11,310 nucleotides of DNA from Butyrivibrio sp. (lineage in GTDB: Bacteria > Bacillota_A > Clostridia > Lachnospirales > Lachnospiraceae): contig NZ_JAILQF010000443.1 in the NCBI RefSeq assembly GCF_024699075.1, forward strand, positions 1 to 11,310, written 5' to 3'. This document shows positions 1 to 5,201 of this stretch, in pieces; position 1 is the stretch's first letter, and every line of letters begins with the position of its first letter. Below the pieces are notes generated by a model, which saw only the letters and a list, made by a program, of their open reading frames with translations, was not told where the DNA came from and did not search any database. The position numbers and the translations under genes were made by a program.

Positions 1-213
1 GCAATGCCAGAAATGCCGGTGATGGAAGAAGCACCGGTAATGGAAGAAGTACCTGTAGCAGAAGCAGCACCGGTAGTAGAAGAGGCAGCCGCAATGCCGG
101 AAATGCCAGTGATGGAAGAAGCACCAGTGATGGAAGAGACACCAGTGATGGAAGAAGCACCAGTAGTGGAAGAAGCACCTGTGATGGAAGAGGCACCTGC
201 AGCAGAAGCCGTT
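1..213 (+). repeat. Tandem 18-nt (hexapeptide) repeat nested in a 90-nt unit
   Basis: Ten hexads of the form [18 protein letters not shown] and similar start at visible residues 6, 12, 18, 24, 36, 42, 48, 54, 60 and 66. The opening [16 protein letters not shown] (nt 1-48) recurs at nt 91-138, which gives a higher-order period of 90 nt (five hexads). Copies differ mainly at third codon positions (ccg/cca/cct, gaa/gag). They have therefore diverged at the DNA level while the peptide is kept, which argues for selection on the peptide. The array continues to the window edge, so its full copy number is not visible. Confidence 0.9.
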
Positions 214-498
214 TCTTCAGATGAAGAAGAAAATTCAGATATTTCAGGATTCCTTAATGATAATGATTATGAATATGTAGCAGTTACAACCGGCAATACT
301 ACTCAGTATATTGTCAAAAAGGTCGGAGGTGCTATGTGTGTTCAGTATGAAGATGGTGAGTTCGTAGCATTTAACCGCAATTATGAACATGAAGACTATA
401 GCACATATGGTGGCATTTTGTTCTCTTATATAAAAGAAGCAATTCAGGGAACAGGTTGCGATAATCTTATCCGCCATAAGGGAAGTAATATTAATTAA
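1..498 (+). CDS. Acidic hexapeptide-repeat protein, C-terminal part (5' truncated by window)
   Basis: I do not recognise this protein. The frame is open to the first base of the window, and the first ATG (position 4) lies inside a repeat with no ribosome binding site, so the true start is almost certainly upstream. Visible residues 1-71 are a low-complexity acidic segment built on the hexad P-V-(M/V/A)-E-E-A. A Ser/Asp/Glu linker (about 72-82) follows, then about 80 residues of ordinary composition rich in Tyr, Asn and Gly that look like a small folded domain ending in NIN. There is no membrane segment, and no cysteine pair that would suggest metal binding. The Pro/Glu repeat resembles an extended spacer holding two domains apart, but the upstream domain is not visible. 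Role, location and partners are unknown. The stop is TAA at 496-498, and a GC-rich stem-loop follows. Confidence 0.8.
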   Translation, partial: AMPEMPVMEEAPVMEEVPVAEAAPVVEEAAAMPEMPVMEEAPVMEETPVMEEAPVVEEAPVMEEAPAAEAVSSDEEENSDISGFLNDNDYEYVAVTTGNTTQYIVKKVGGAMCVQYEDGEFVAFNRNYEHEDYSTYGGILFSYIKEAIQGTGCDNLIRHKGSNIN

Positions 499-513
499 AA
501 TAATCATAAATAC

Positions 514-534
514 GGGCCGCGATATCTGCGGCCC
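514..534 (+). other. GC-rich stem-loop between the repeat protein and the acetyltransferase
   Basis: GGGCCGC (514-520) pairs perfectly with GCGGCCC (528-534) around the loop GATATCT. There is no T-run on the + strand. Only one base separates the hairpin from the GGAAGG ribosome binding site (536-541) of the next gene. It could be a weak terminator, a 3'-end stabiliser for the upstream mRNA, or a structure that affects access to the downstream ribosome binding site. Confidence 0.6.
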
Positions 535-546
535 TGGAAGGATTAT

Positions 547-1179
547 ATGGTTGTTAGAGATAACGAGCCGATAACTACTACATTTCTTGAAACTGATAGA
601 TTAATACTAAGACCATGGGAAGAGTCGGATGCACCGGCTCTTTTTGCGATAGCCAAAGATCCCCTTGTTGGACCAAATTCCGGATGGGTCCCGCATGAGA
701 GCGTAGAATATAGTCTTGCTATAATAAGAAACATTTACATGAAAAGAACTGTATTTGCTGTAATTCCTAAACAGGGACTTGTTGATTGCATGGGAATGCC
801 TATAACTCCTGGTGTTCCAATTGGCAATGTAACCCTTGCTATGGGCCCCAACAAGGCCAGAGGGACCAAAGAGGGTCAGGCTGAACTTGGATACTGGCTT
901 GGAAGCAGATATTGGCATCGCGGATTTGCATCTGAAGCGGCTTTTGAACTAATTTGTTACGGATTTCGTAATCTAAATCTTGACCAAATATGGTGTGCAT
1001 ATTACAAAGGAAACACTAAATCTAGGAGGGTTATGAAGCATCTTGGTTTCTATTGGCATCATACCATTAAGAGCTCTTACAATCCCATGCTCAAAACCTC
1101 TCAAACCGAGTATTATAACTGCTTGACGCGTTACGACTTCGAACAGATCTATGGGAATCAAGGCATTATTTACGAATAA
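547..1179 (+). CDS. GNAT-family N-acetyltransferase, RimJ/RimL type
   Basis: A 210-residue predicted cytoplasmic acetyltransferase that would transfer acetyl from acetyl-CoA to an amino group of an unknown substrate. The family signature starts at residues 14-23 (LETDRLILRP). Strand beta4 is ELGYWL (113-118). The acetyl-CoA pyrophosphate loop is HRGFASEA (124-131), a variant of (R/Q)xxGx(G/A). The C-terminal motif NTKSRRVMKHLGF (156-168) is the usual N-x-x-S-x-x-V-x-x-x-L-G-F signature. The length is slightly above the usual 170-190 because of a loop around residues 76-112. The start is supported by GGAAGG at 536-541 with 5-nt spacing. RimJ/RimL homologues can acetylate ribosomal protein N-termini, but many act on small molecules or antibiotics, and the sequence does not say which. 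No clear promoter or strong terminator flanks it. Confidence 0.88.
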   Translation: MVVRDNEPITTTFLETDRLILRPWEESDAPALFAIAKDPLVGPNSGWVPHESVEYSLAIIRNIYMKRTVFAVIPKQGLVDCMGMPITPGVPIGNVTLAMGPNKARGTKEGQAELGYWLGSRYWHRGFASEAAFELICYGFRNLNLDQIWCAYYKGNTKSRRVMKHLGFYWHHTIKSSYNPMLKTSQTEYYNCLTRYDFEQIYGNQGIIYE

Positions 1180-1233
1180 AAATCAAAAGCTAAACAGTTT
1201 TTGTACAATTTGTCCATATATTCAAATTCGGAA

Positions 1234-1262
1234 ACTTTTTGCGTATTTTCGTATCAAAAAGT
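1234..1262 (+). repeat. 8-bp inverted repeat abutting the carD -35 region
   Basis: ACTTTTTG (1234-1241) and CAAAAAGT (1255-1262) are exact reverse complements with a 13-nt spacer. The arm centres are 21 bp apart, about two helical turns. The right arm ends one base before the proposed -35 hexamer. This fits a dimeric regulator site, or a weak AT-rich terminator for the acetyltransferase gene. The spacer also holds CGTAT twice (1242-1246 and 1250-1254). Confidence 0.5.
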
Positions 1263-1292
1263 ATTACATTTTCATTAAAATTGTGCTATAAT
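1263..1292 (+). promoter_or_regulatory. Extended -10 promoter for carD
   Basis: The -10 is a perfect TATAAT (1287-1292) preceded by TGC (1284-1286), an extended -10 element. The -35 candidate ATTACA (1263-1268) matches TTGACA at 4 of 6 positions with an 18-nt spacer. Predicted transcription start is near 1299, giving a leader of about 98 nt before the carD ATG. Confidence 0.75.
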
Positions 1293-1304
1293 CATTTTAT
1301 GATT

Positions 1305-1339
1305 TGACCTGCAAATCATCCTTGCAGGTCATATTTTTT
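1305..1339 (+). terminator. Terminator-like hairpin in the carD leader (possible attenuator)
   Basis: TGACCTGCAA (1305-1314) pairs perfectly with TTGCAGGTCA (1322-1331) around a 7-nt loop, followed by T-A-T6 (1332-1339). It begins only about 6 nt after the predicted transcription start and lies upstream of carD, so it would act on this transcript itself. It may be an attenuator or a 5' stabilising stem-loop. It may instead be the terminator of the acetyltransferase gene, if the real carD promoter lies further downstream. Confidence 0.65.
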
Positions 1340-1348
1340 AAAGTTTAT

Positions 1349-1362
1349 AGTAAACGCTTACA
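1349..1362 (+). promoter_or_regulatory. cre-like / LacI-family-type operator in the carD leader
   Basis: AGTAAACGCTTACA matches the CcpA catabolite-responsive-element consensus TGWAANCGNTNWCA at every defined position except the first. It has the central CG and near-dyad form typical of LacI/GalR-family operators. It sits downstream of the promoter and hairpin and 25 nt before the ribosome binding site, where a bound repressor could block elongating polymerase. Which regulator binds is unknown; CcpA is only a candidate. Confidence 0.45.
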
Positions 1363-1396
1363 TAGTTCGTTCGGATGGTAACAAAGAGAGGTGGAA

Positions 1397-1918
1397 ATGC
1401 TTAGTATAGGAGATGTTGCAGTTTATGGAAATCATGGGTTGTGCAAGGTCGCAGACACACTTGTACCATCATTCCTTCCTAAGGGAAGTGAAAAGATGTA
1501 TTACCAGATGATTTCTGCTATTGACAGAGGTGGTGTATTATACGTTCCTATGGACGGTGCTGAAGATAAGATGCGTGAAGTTGTTTCTGCAGAAGCAGCT
1601 GCTGATCTTATTGATGGACTTGATGATATGAGCCTTACAGATCTTCCTGCAGGTAAGAAGGCTGAGGTTGTTATCTCAGATATTTGCAAGAAGAATGAAG
1701 TTGAGGACATTCTTGGACTTATCAAGACTCTTTATCACATCAAGGCTGTTCGTGCTTCTGAAGGCAAGAAATTTGCTTCAATGGATGAGAAGTATCTTGG
1801 AATCGCTGAGAAGCTTTTCTATTCAGAGATTGCATATGCACTTGATATGGAATTTGATGACGTTCGTGAGAAGATTACAGGTATTCTTGCAAATCTTCCT
1901 CTTGAAGCAGATAAGTAA
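1397..1918 (+). CDS. carD: CarD/CdnL-family RNA polymerase-binding transcription regulator
   Basis: A 173-residue protein. Family members bind the RNA polymerase beta subunit through the N-terminal RID (Tudor-like) domain and stabilise open promoter complexes. The RID domain spans about residues 1-62 and opens with LSIGDVAVYGNHGLCKV, close to the classic form with VVYPxHG. The helical C-terminal domain includes residues 129-150 (MDEKYLGIAEKLFYSEIAYALD), matching the family's repeated leucine/alanine helix. I chose the ATG at 1397 because GAGGTGG (1388-1394) is its ribosome binding site; an in-frame GTG at 1391 lies inside that site and is rejected. There is no tryptophan anywhere, so the Trp wedge of mycobacterial CarD is missing. 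The gene is monocistronic, with its own promoter, structured leader and terminator. In other phyla it neighbours ispD-ispF-cysS. Confidence 0.9.
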   Translation: MLSIGDVAVYGNHGLCKVADTLVPSFLPKGSEKMYYQMISAIDRGGVLYVPMDGAEDKMREVVSAEAAADLIDGLDDMSLTDLPAGKKAEVVISDICKKNEVEDILGLIKTLYHIKAVRASEGKKFASMDEKYLGIAEKLFYSEIAYALDMEFDDVREKITGILANLPLEADK

Positions 1919-1940
1919 TAGATTTTTTTATGTGATCATT

Positions 1941-1973
1941 AACCGGCAGAGCTGAAAGGCTTTGCCGGTTTTT
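1941..1973 (+). terminator. Intrinsic terminator of carD
   Basis: AACCGGCAGAGC (1941-1952) pairs with GCTTTGCCGGTT (1959-1970) as a 12-bp stem with one G-T wobble and a 6-nt loop. TTT (1971-1973) extends the T-run begun in the stem. It lies 22 nt after the carD stop. Confidence 0.85.
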
Positions 1974-2028
1974 AAATGCTTAAAAGCCTCTTATACAGTA
2001 ACGGAGCCTTCCTTTAATAACGATGCAG

Positions 2029-2048
2029 CCATTATCTTTAGATGATGG
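2029..2048 (+). other. Small stem-loop in the carD-alaX gap
   Basis: CCATTATC (2029-2036) pairs with GATGATGG (2041-2048) around the loop TTTA, with one T-G wobble. No T-run follows. It lies upstream of the alaX promoter in an otherwise featureless stretch (1974-2090) that holds two GAGCCTT copies (2005 and 2060 areas). I see no T-box sequence here, although the next gene concerns alanyl-tRNA. Confidence 0.35.
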
Positions 2049-2090
2049 GTAGTTCGCTTGAGCCTTTTAGGTGAATAGTGCGTTAAAGTG

Positions 2091-2099
2091 TGATAGAAT
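2091..2099 (+). promoter_or_regulatory. Extended -10 promoter for the alaX-azlCD operon
   Basis: TGA-TAGAAT: an extended -10 TG (2091-2092) one base before TAGAAT (2094-2099), which matches TATAAT at 5 of 6 positions. I see no good -35 hexamer at 16-18 nt spacing. The leader to the ATG would be about 33 nt and ends in the ribosome binding site GGGGGA (2129-2134). Confidence 0.55.
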
Positions 2100-2138
2100 A
2101 TATAAAGTTTTACAAAGAAGAAATAATCGGGGGATTGT

Positions 2139-3332
2139 ATGTCTATATCCACAATTAAACTTTATGATAAAGATGCTTATGCTACTGAATTTGAAGCAAA
2201 GGTAGTAGAAAGTGCTGAGATCTTAGACGGAGAATATAAGGGTGCAAAGAAAGTGTTACTTGACAAGACTCTTTTTTTTCCGGAAGAAGGAGGTCAGGAG
2301 GCTGACTTTGGGACTTTAAACGGTGAGCAGGTTCTTGATGTTCAGATAGAAAAAGAAGGCACGATTGAGATCATATCCCATGTTGTAAGAGGCGATTTTA
2401 AAGAAGGAGACAGTGTTTTCGGCATTATCGACTGGGATCATCGCTTTGATCAGATGCAGCAGCATTCAGGTGAGCATATTTTCTCAGGAACAGTACATAA
2501 TTTATATGGATATGATAATGTTGGCTTTCATTTGAGCAGACAGGTCGTTACCATGGACTTTAATGGCCCTTTGGATGATGAGCAGGTCCTTGATATAGAA
2601 AGAAGGGTCAATGAAGCTATAATCAGGAATCTTGACATTGAGATTTCCTGGCCTTCCAAAGAAGAACTTGAAAAGCTTGAATATAGAAGCAAGAAGGAGC
2701 TTGACGGTGATGTAAGGATCGTAACTGTCAAAGGCATTGATGTATGTGCCTGCTGTGCACCTCATGTTAGGAAAACCGGCGAGATAGGCTTTTTAAAGGT
2801 TCTTAATCGTCAGAATTATAAGGGCGGCGTAAGAATCTTTATAGAATGCGGACTGCGAGCTTTGAAGACTCTTGATAAGGAACATGTGCTTATTCAGAAT
2901 CTTGCGGGGAGCCTTACAACTTCTGTTGATAATGTTCCGGGACAGGTCAATAAGTTAAGGGATGAGCTTTTTGCAGTCAAGGGAAGTCTTCAAAAGGCTA
3001 AGGCTGAGCTTTTGGCGTATAAGCTTAAGGAGATTCCTAAAGATCAGAAGAATGTTGTCGTATTTACAGAGGATATGGACAATAAATCTGTTCAGAATGC
3101 AATTAACGCTTTAACTATAGATCACAGCGGTTATTGCACCTTTTTTGTCAAGACAGATGCAGGATATCGCTATGTTTGCGGAAGTTTGAATTCAGATGCA
3201 AGACTAGTTGCAGCAGCTCTTAGAGAACGCTTTAGCGCTAAGGGAGGCGGATCTGAAAAAATGGTTCAGGGAAGTCTGTCTGATGCTGCTGAAGATGAAA
3301 TCAGAAAAGTTATTGACGAAATAGAGGGCTAA
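2139..3332 (+). CDS. AlaX-type alanyl-tRNA editing protein, long form with DHHA1 domain
   Basis: A 397-residue stand-alone relative of the AlaRS editing half. The family hydrolyses mischarged Ser- or Gly-tRNA(Ala) in the cytosol. Residues 1-100 form the beta-barrel domain, including LFFPEEGGQEAD (45-56), the usual F-(Y/F)-P-x-x-G-G-Q motif. The second additional domain carries the Zn/catalytic motifs HSGEH (H109, H113) and CxxxH in CCAPH (C205, H209). Residues 270-295 look like a short coiled coil. The C-terminal part is DHHA1-like, with GGG (369-371) in SAKGGGSEKMVQGS (366-379). The length fits AlaX-L proteins of about 390-400 residues. All expected catalytic residues are present, so it should be active. 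There is no aminoacylation domain, so it is not a truncated alaS. It leads an operon with azlC, starting 1 nt after its stop. Confidence 0.93.
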   Translation: MSISTIKLYDKDAYATEFEAKVVESAEILDGEYKGAKKVLLDKTLFFPEEGGQEADFGTLNGEQVLDVQIEKEGTIEIISHVVRGDFKEGDSVFGIIDWDHRFDQMQQHSGEHIFSGTVHNLYGYDNVGFHLSRQVVTMDFNGPLDDEQVLDIERRVNEAIIRNLDIEISWPSKEELEKLEYRSKKELDGDVRIVTVKGIDVCACCAPHVRKTGEIGFLKVLNRQNYKGGVRIFIECGLRALKTLDKEHVLIQNLAGSLTTSVDNVPGQVNKLRDELFAVKGSLQKAKAELLAYKLKEIPKDQKNVVVFTEDMDNKSVQNAINALTIDHSGYCTFFVKTDAGYRYVCGSLNSDARLVAAALRERFSAKGGGSEKMVQGSLSDAAEDEIRKVIDEIEG

Positions 3333-3333
3333 A

Positions 3334-4131
3334 ATGAATAACGCTTCAGAATACCGTAGAGGTCTTAAAAACGGGATACCAATTTGTACAGGCTATATGG
3401 CAGTATCTTTTGCTTTTGGAATTGTAGCAAGCAATAAAGGACTTTCAACGCTTCAGGCAGTGATAATGTCTATAACCAATGTGACAAGTGCAGGTCAGTA
3501 CGCATCTCTTGATTCCATAAGAGATGGAGTATCGCTTTTTGAAATGGCTGTACTGCAGTTTATCATAAATCTTCGATATATGCTTATGTCTACAGCGCTT
3601 ACGCAGAAGCTTTCTCCTAAAACAGGCATTCTTCACAGAATGGCGATAGCTTATGGTGTTACAGATGAGATTTTTGCGCTTAGTGTTCTTAATAAGGGAG
3701 AATTAAAGCCTGCATATTCATATGGACTTATAAGCGTCTCGGTATTTGGATGGGTTCTTGGAACCTTCCTTGGCGCTTTTGCAGGGCAGATACTTCCTCC
3801 AATGCTCATAGCATGTCTGGGTCTTGCTATTTATGGCATGTTTATTGCTATCATAATCCCTCCTGCCAGAGATAATAAAGCGGTTATGTGTGTTGTAATA
3901 AGTGCTATGGCTTTTTCCTGCCTTATGACATTTGCACCTTTACTAAAAACTGTCGTCTCATCCGGTATGAGGATAATCATTGTAACTGTCATCATCAGCG
4001 CAGTTGCAGCTCTTGTTGCACCTATAAAAACTGATGAAAGTCTTGAAGATAATAAAGATAGCATTGGAGCAAAAGACAGCACTGCAAAGGCAGATATTTC
4101 TGATAATAATAAAAAGGAGGCGCAGCTGTAA
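3334..4131 (+). CDS. azlC: AzlC-family branched-chain amino acid exporter, large subunit
   Basis: A 265-residue polytopic inner-membrane protein. With AzlD it forms an exporter known in the family for branched-chain amino acids and azaleucine resistance. The family opening GIPICTGYMAVSFAFGIVA (14-32) leads into the first membrane segment. GLSTLQAVIMS (36-46) and the TSAGQ element (51-55), the NLRYMLMS stretch (79-86) and TDEIFAL (110-116) are further AzlC landmarks. Later membrane segments lie near 131-150, 155-178, 183-200 and 212-231. A charged tail (232-265) goes beyond the usual end; its last codons carry the AAGGAGG ribosome binding site for azlD. The start lies 1 nt after the alaX stop with GAGGG just upstream, so translation is probably coupled. 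Actual substrate is not shown by sequence. Confidence 0.9.
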   Translation: MNNASEYRRGLKNGIPICTGYMAVSFAFGIVASNKGLSTLQAVIMSITNVTSAGQYASLDSIRDGVSLFEMAVLQFIINLRYMLMSTALTQKLSPKTGILHRMAIAYGVTDEIFALSVLNKGELKPAYSYGLISVSVFGWVLGTFLGAFAGQILPPMLIACLGLAIYGMFIAIIIPPARDNKAVMCVVISAMAFSCLMTFAPLLKTVVSSGMRIIIVTVIISAVAALVAPIKTDESLEDNKDSIGAKDSTAKADISDNNKKEAQL

Positions 4132-4442
4132 TGAATGTCTATATTTATATAATTGTAATGGCTGTTGTCACTTATCTTATCAGAGTTTTTCCTCTTGCTC
4201 TTATAAGAAAAGAAATAAAGAGCCCATTTATAAAGTCGTTTCTTTTTTATGTTCCCTATGCTACACTTGCGGCAATGACATTTCCCGCAATACTTATGTC
4301 AGAAGGACTTAGTCTTATGGCAGGAGCTGCAGGTCTTGTAATCGCACTTATTCTTTCTTATTTAAGAAAAAACCTTTTGACTGTTGCAGTATGTGCATGC
4401 GGAGCTGCTCTTGTAATTGAAGTACTTATTAATGTATTATGA
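4131..4442 (+). CDS. azlD: AzlD-family branched-chain amino acid exporter, small subunit
   Basis: A 103-residue membrane protein with hydrophobic segments at about residues 3-22, 37-56, 61-78 and 83-101. The typical AzlD signatures TYLIRVFPLAL (14-24) and the FLFYVPYATLAAMTFPAI stretch (37-54) are present. It is the small partner of AzlC. The start ATG overlaps the azlC stop by one base (TAATG). AAGGAGG (4114-4120) lies 10 nt upstream, so translation is coupled and subunits are likely made in fixed ratio. Length is normal for the family. No T-rich intrinsic terminator follows; the next hairpin merges with the ispF promoter. Confidence 0.92.
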   Translation: MNVYIYIIVMAVVTYLIRVFPLALIRKEIKSPFIKSFLFYVPYATLAAMTFPAILMSEGLSLMAGAAGLVIALILSYLRKNLLTVAVCACGAALVIEVLINVL

Positions 4443-4468
4443 ATGTCGTAGAATCAAATTGTGATGTT

Positions 4469-4503
4469 AAGCCCTTAATTAATAACGGGGCTTGGTATAT
4501 AAT
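4469..4503 (+). promoter_or_regulatory. Putative promoter for the ispF-cysS-mrnC-rlmB cluster, with a dyad over the -35 region
   Basis: A perfect TATAAT (4498-4503) lies 17 nt after the weak -35 candidate TTAATT (4475-4480). The alternative register TATATA (4496-4501) is preceded by TGG, an extended -10. The -35 region sits in the loop of an inverted repeat, AAGCCC (4469-4474) and GGGCTT (4488-4493), and starts with the palindrome TTAATTAA (4475-4482). The dyad could be a repressor site or a poor terminator for azlD, since no T-run follows. Confidence 0.5.
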
Positions 4504-4572
4504 ATAGTTTCGCTTTACATACATTTTTTTACTAAAAGAAATTATTTGTTTATTTAGAAAGGGTTTAAATAT

Positions 4573-5139
4573 ATGCGTATAGGAATGGGATATGATGTTC
4601 ACCGTCTTGCAGAAAACCGTAAGCTTATAATTGGCGGTGTAGATATACCATACGAAAAAGGTCTTGATGGACATTCTGATGCAGATGTTCTTCTTCATGC
4701 AATAATGGATGCTCTTCTTGGCGCAGCTGCTCTTGGTGATATAGGTAAGCTTTTTCCTGATACAGATCCTGAATTTGAGGGAGCTGATTCTATGAAGCTT
4801 ATGGCTGAAGTTGGCAGAAGACTTGAAGAGTCACGCTTTATCATCGAGAATATCGACGCTACAATTATTGCACAAAGACCTAAAATGAGACCTTATATTG
4901 ATACTATGAGACAGAATATTGCTGATGTACTTGGTATTGATATTTCTCAGGTTAATGTAAAGGCTACAACAGAAGAGGGCCTTGGCTTTACAGGAAGCGG
5001 AGAGGGTATTTCCTCTCAGGCTATATGTCTTTTGACAACTCCTATGGACGCTCCTTCAAGAAATGCTACATTTCAGGCTGGAGAAGCCTCAAGTGACGGA
5101 GGATGCGCAGCCTGTCCGGCCTGTAATCTCGAATCCTGA
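4573..5139 (+). CDS. ispF: 2-C-methyl-D-erythritol 2,4-cyclodiphosphate synthase
   Basis: A 188-residue enzyme of the MEP isoprenoid pathway. It converts CDP-ME 2-phosphate to ME-2,4-cyclodiphosphate with release of CMP, as a cytosolic homotrimer. Metal ligands D8 and H10 are in GYDVHR, and H42 is in the [16 protein letters not shown] stretch. [12 protein letters not shown] (55-66) and the family signature around [19 protein letters not shown] (132-150) are intact. IspF normally ends near residue 157; here about 30 more residues follow (157-188), with C178-x-x-C181-x-x-C184 near the end. ispD, usually adjacent or fused, is not in the window. The ribosome binding site AAAGGG (4558-4563) is 9 nt from the ATG. 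It probably starts the transcript running through cysS, mrnC and rlmB. Confidence 0.95.
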   Translation: MRIGMGYDVHRLAENRKLIIGGVDIPYEKGLDGHSDADVLLHAIMDALLGAAALGDIGKLFPDTDPEFEGADSMKLMAEVGRRLEESRFIIENIDATIIAQRPKMRPYIDTMRQNIADVLGIDISQVNVKATTEEGLGFTGSGEGISSQAICLLTTPMDAPSRNATFQAGEASSDGGCAACPACNLES

Positions 5140-5144
5140 TGGGA

Positions 5145-5172
5145 ATGTAGTTGCCCAAATATAAAACTACAT
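5145..5172 (+). repeat. 8-bp inverted repeat between ispF and cysS
   Basis: ATGTAGTT (5145-5152) and AACTACAT (5165-5172) are exact reverse complements with a 12-nt spacer, within the 62-nt ispF-cysS gap. There is no T-run and no T-box element. It may be a weak mRNA stem-loop or chance. Confidence 0.35.
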
Positions 5173-5201
5173 AATAAATACTAATTTTATGGAGATTACA
5201 A

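Noticed and set aside
1..213. The 18-nt repeats as a CRISPR or other DNA-level repeat array
   Set aside because: There are no spacers, the repeats stay in frame, and differences are mostly silent, so they encode a peptide repeat.
244..507. An 87-codon - strand frame opposite the repeat protein's C-terminal domain
   Set aside because: Ile-rich composition typical of the reverse complement of AT-rich coding DNA; no start signal seen.
1391..1396. GTG at 1391 as the CarD start
   Set aside because: This GTG is part of the GAGGTGG Shine-Dalgarno sequence for ATG 1397, and the family begins at that ATG.
1974..2138. T-box riboswitch for alanyl-tRNA ahead of alaX
   Set aside because: I looked for the conserved T-box sequence and a terminator/antiterminator pair and found neither; the transcript from the proposed promoter has a leader of only about 33 nt.
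5140..5201. Cys T-box or separate promoter for cysS
   Set aside because: The 62-nt gap is too short for a T-box and has no convincing -10/-35 pair; co-transcription with ispF is simpler.
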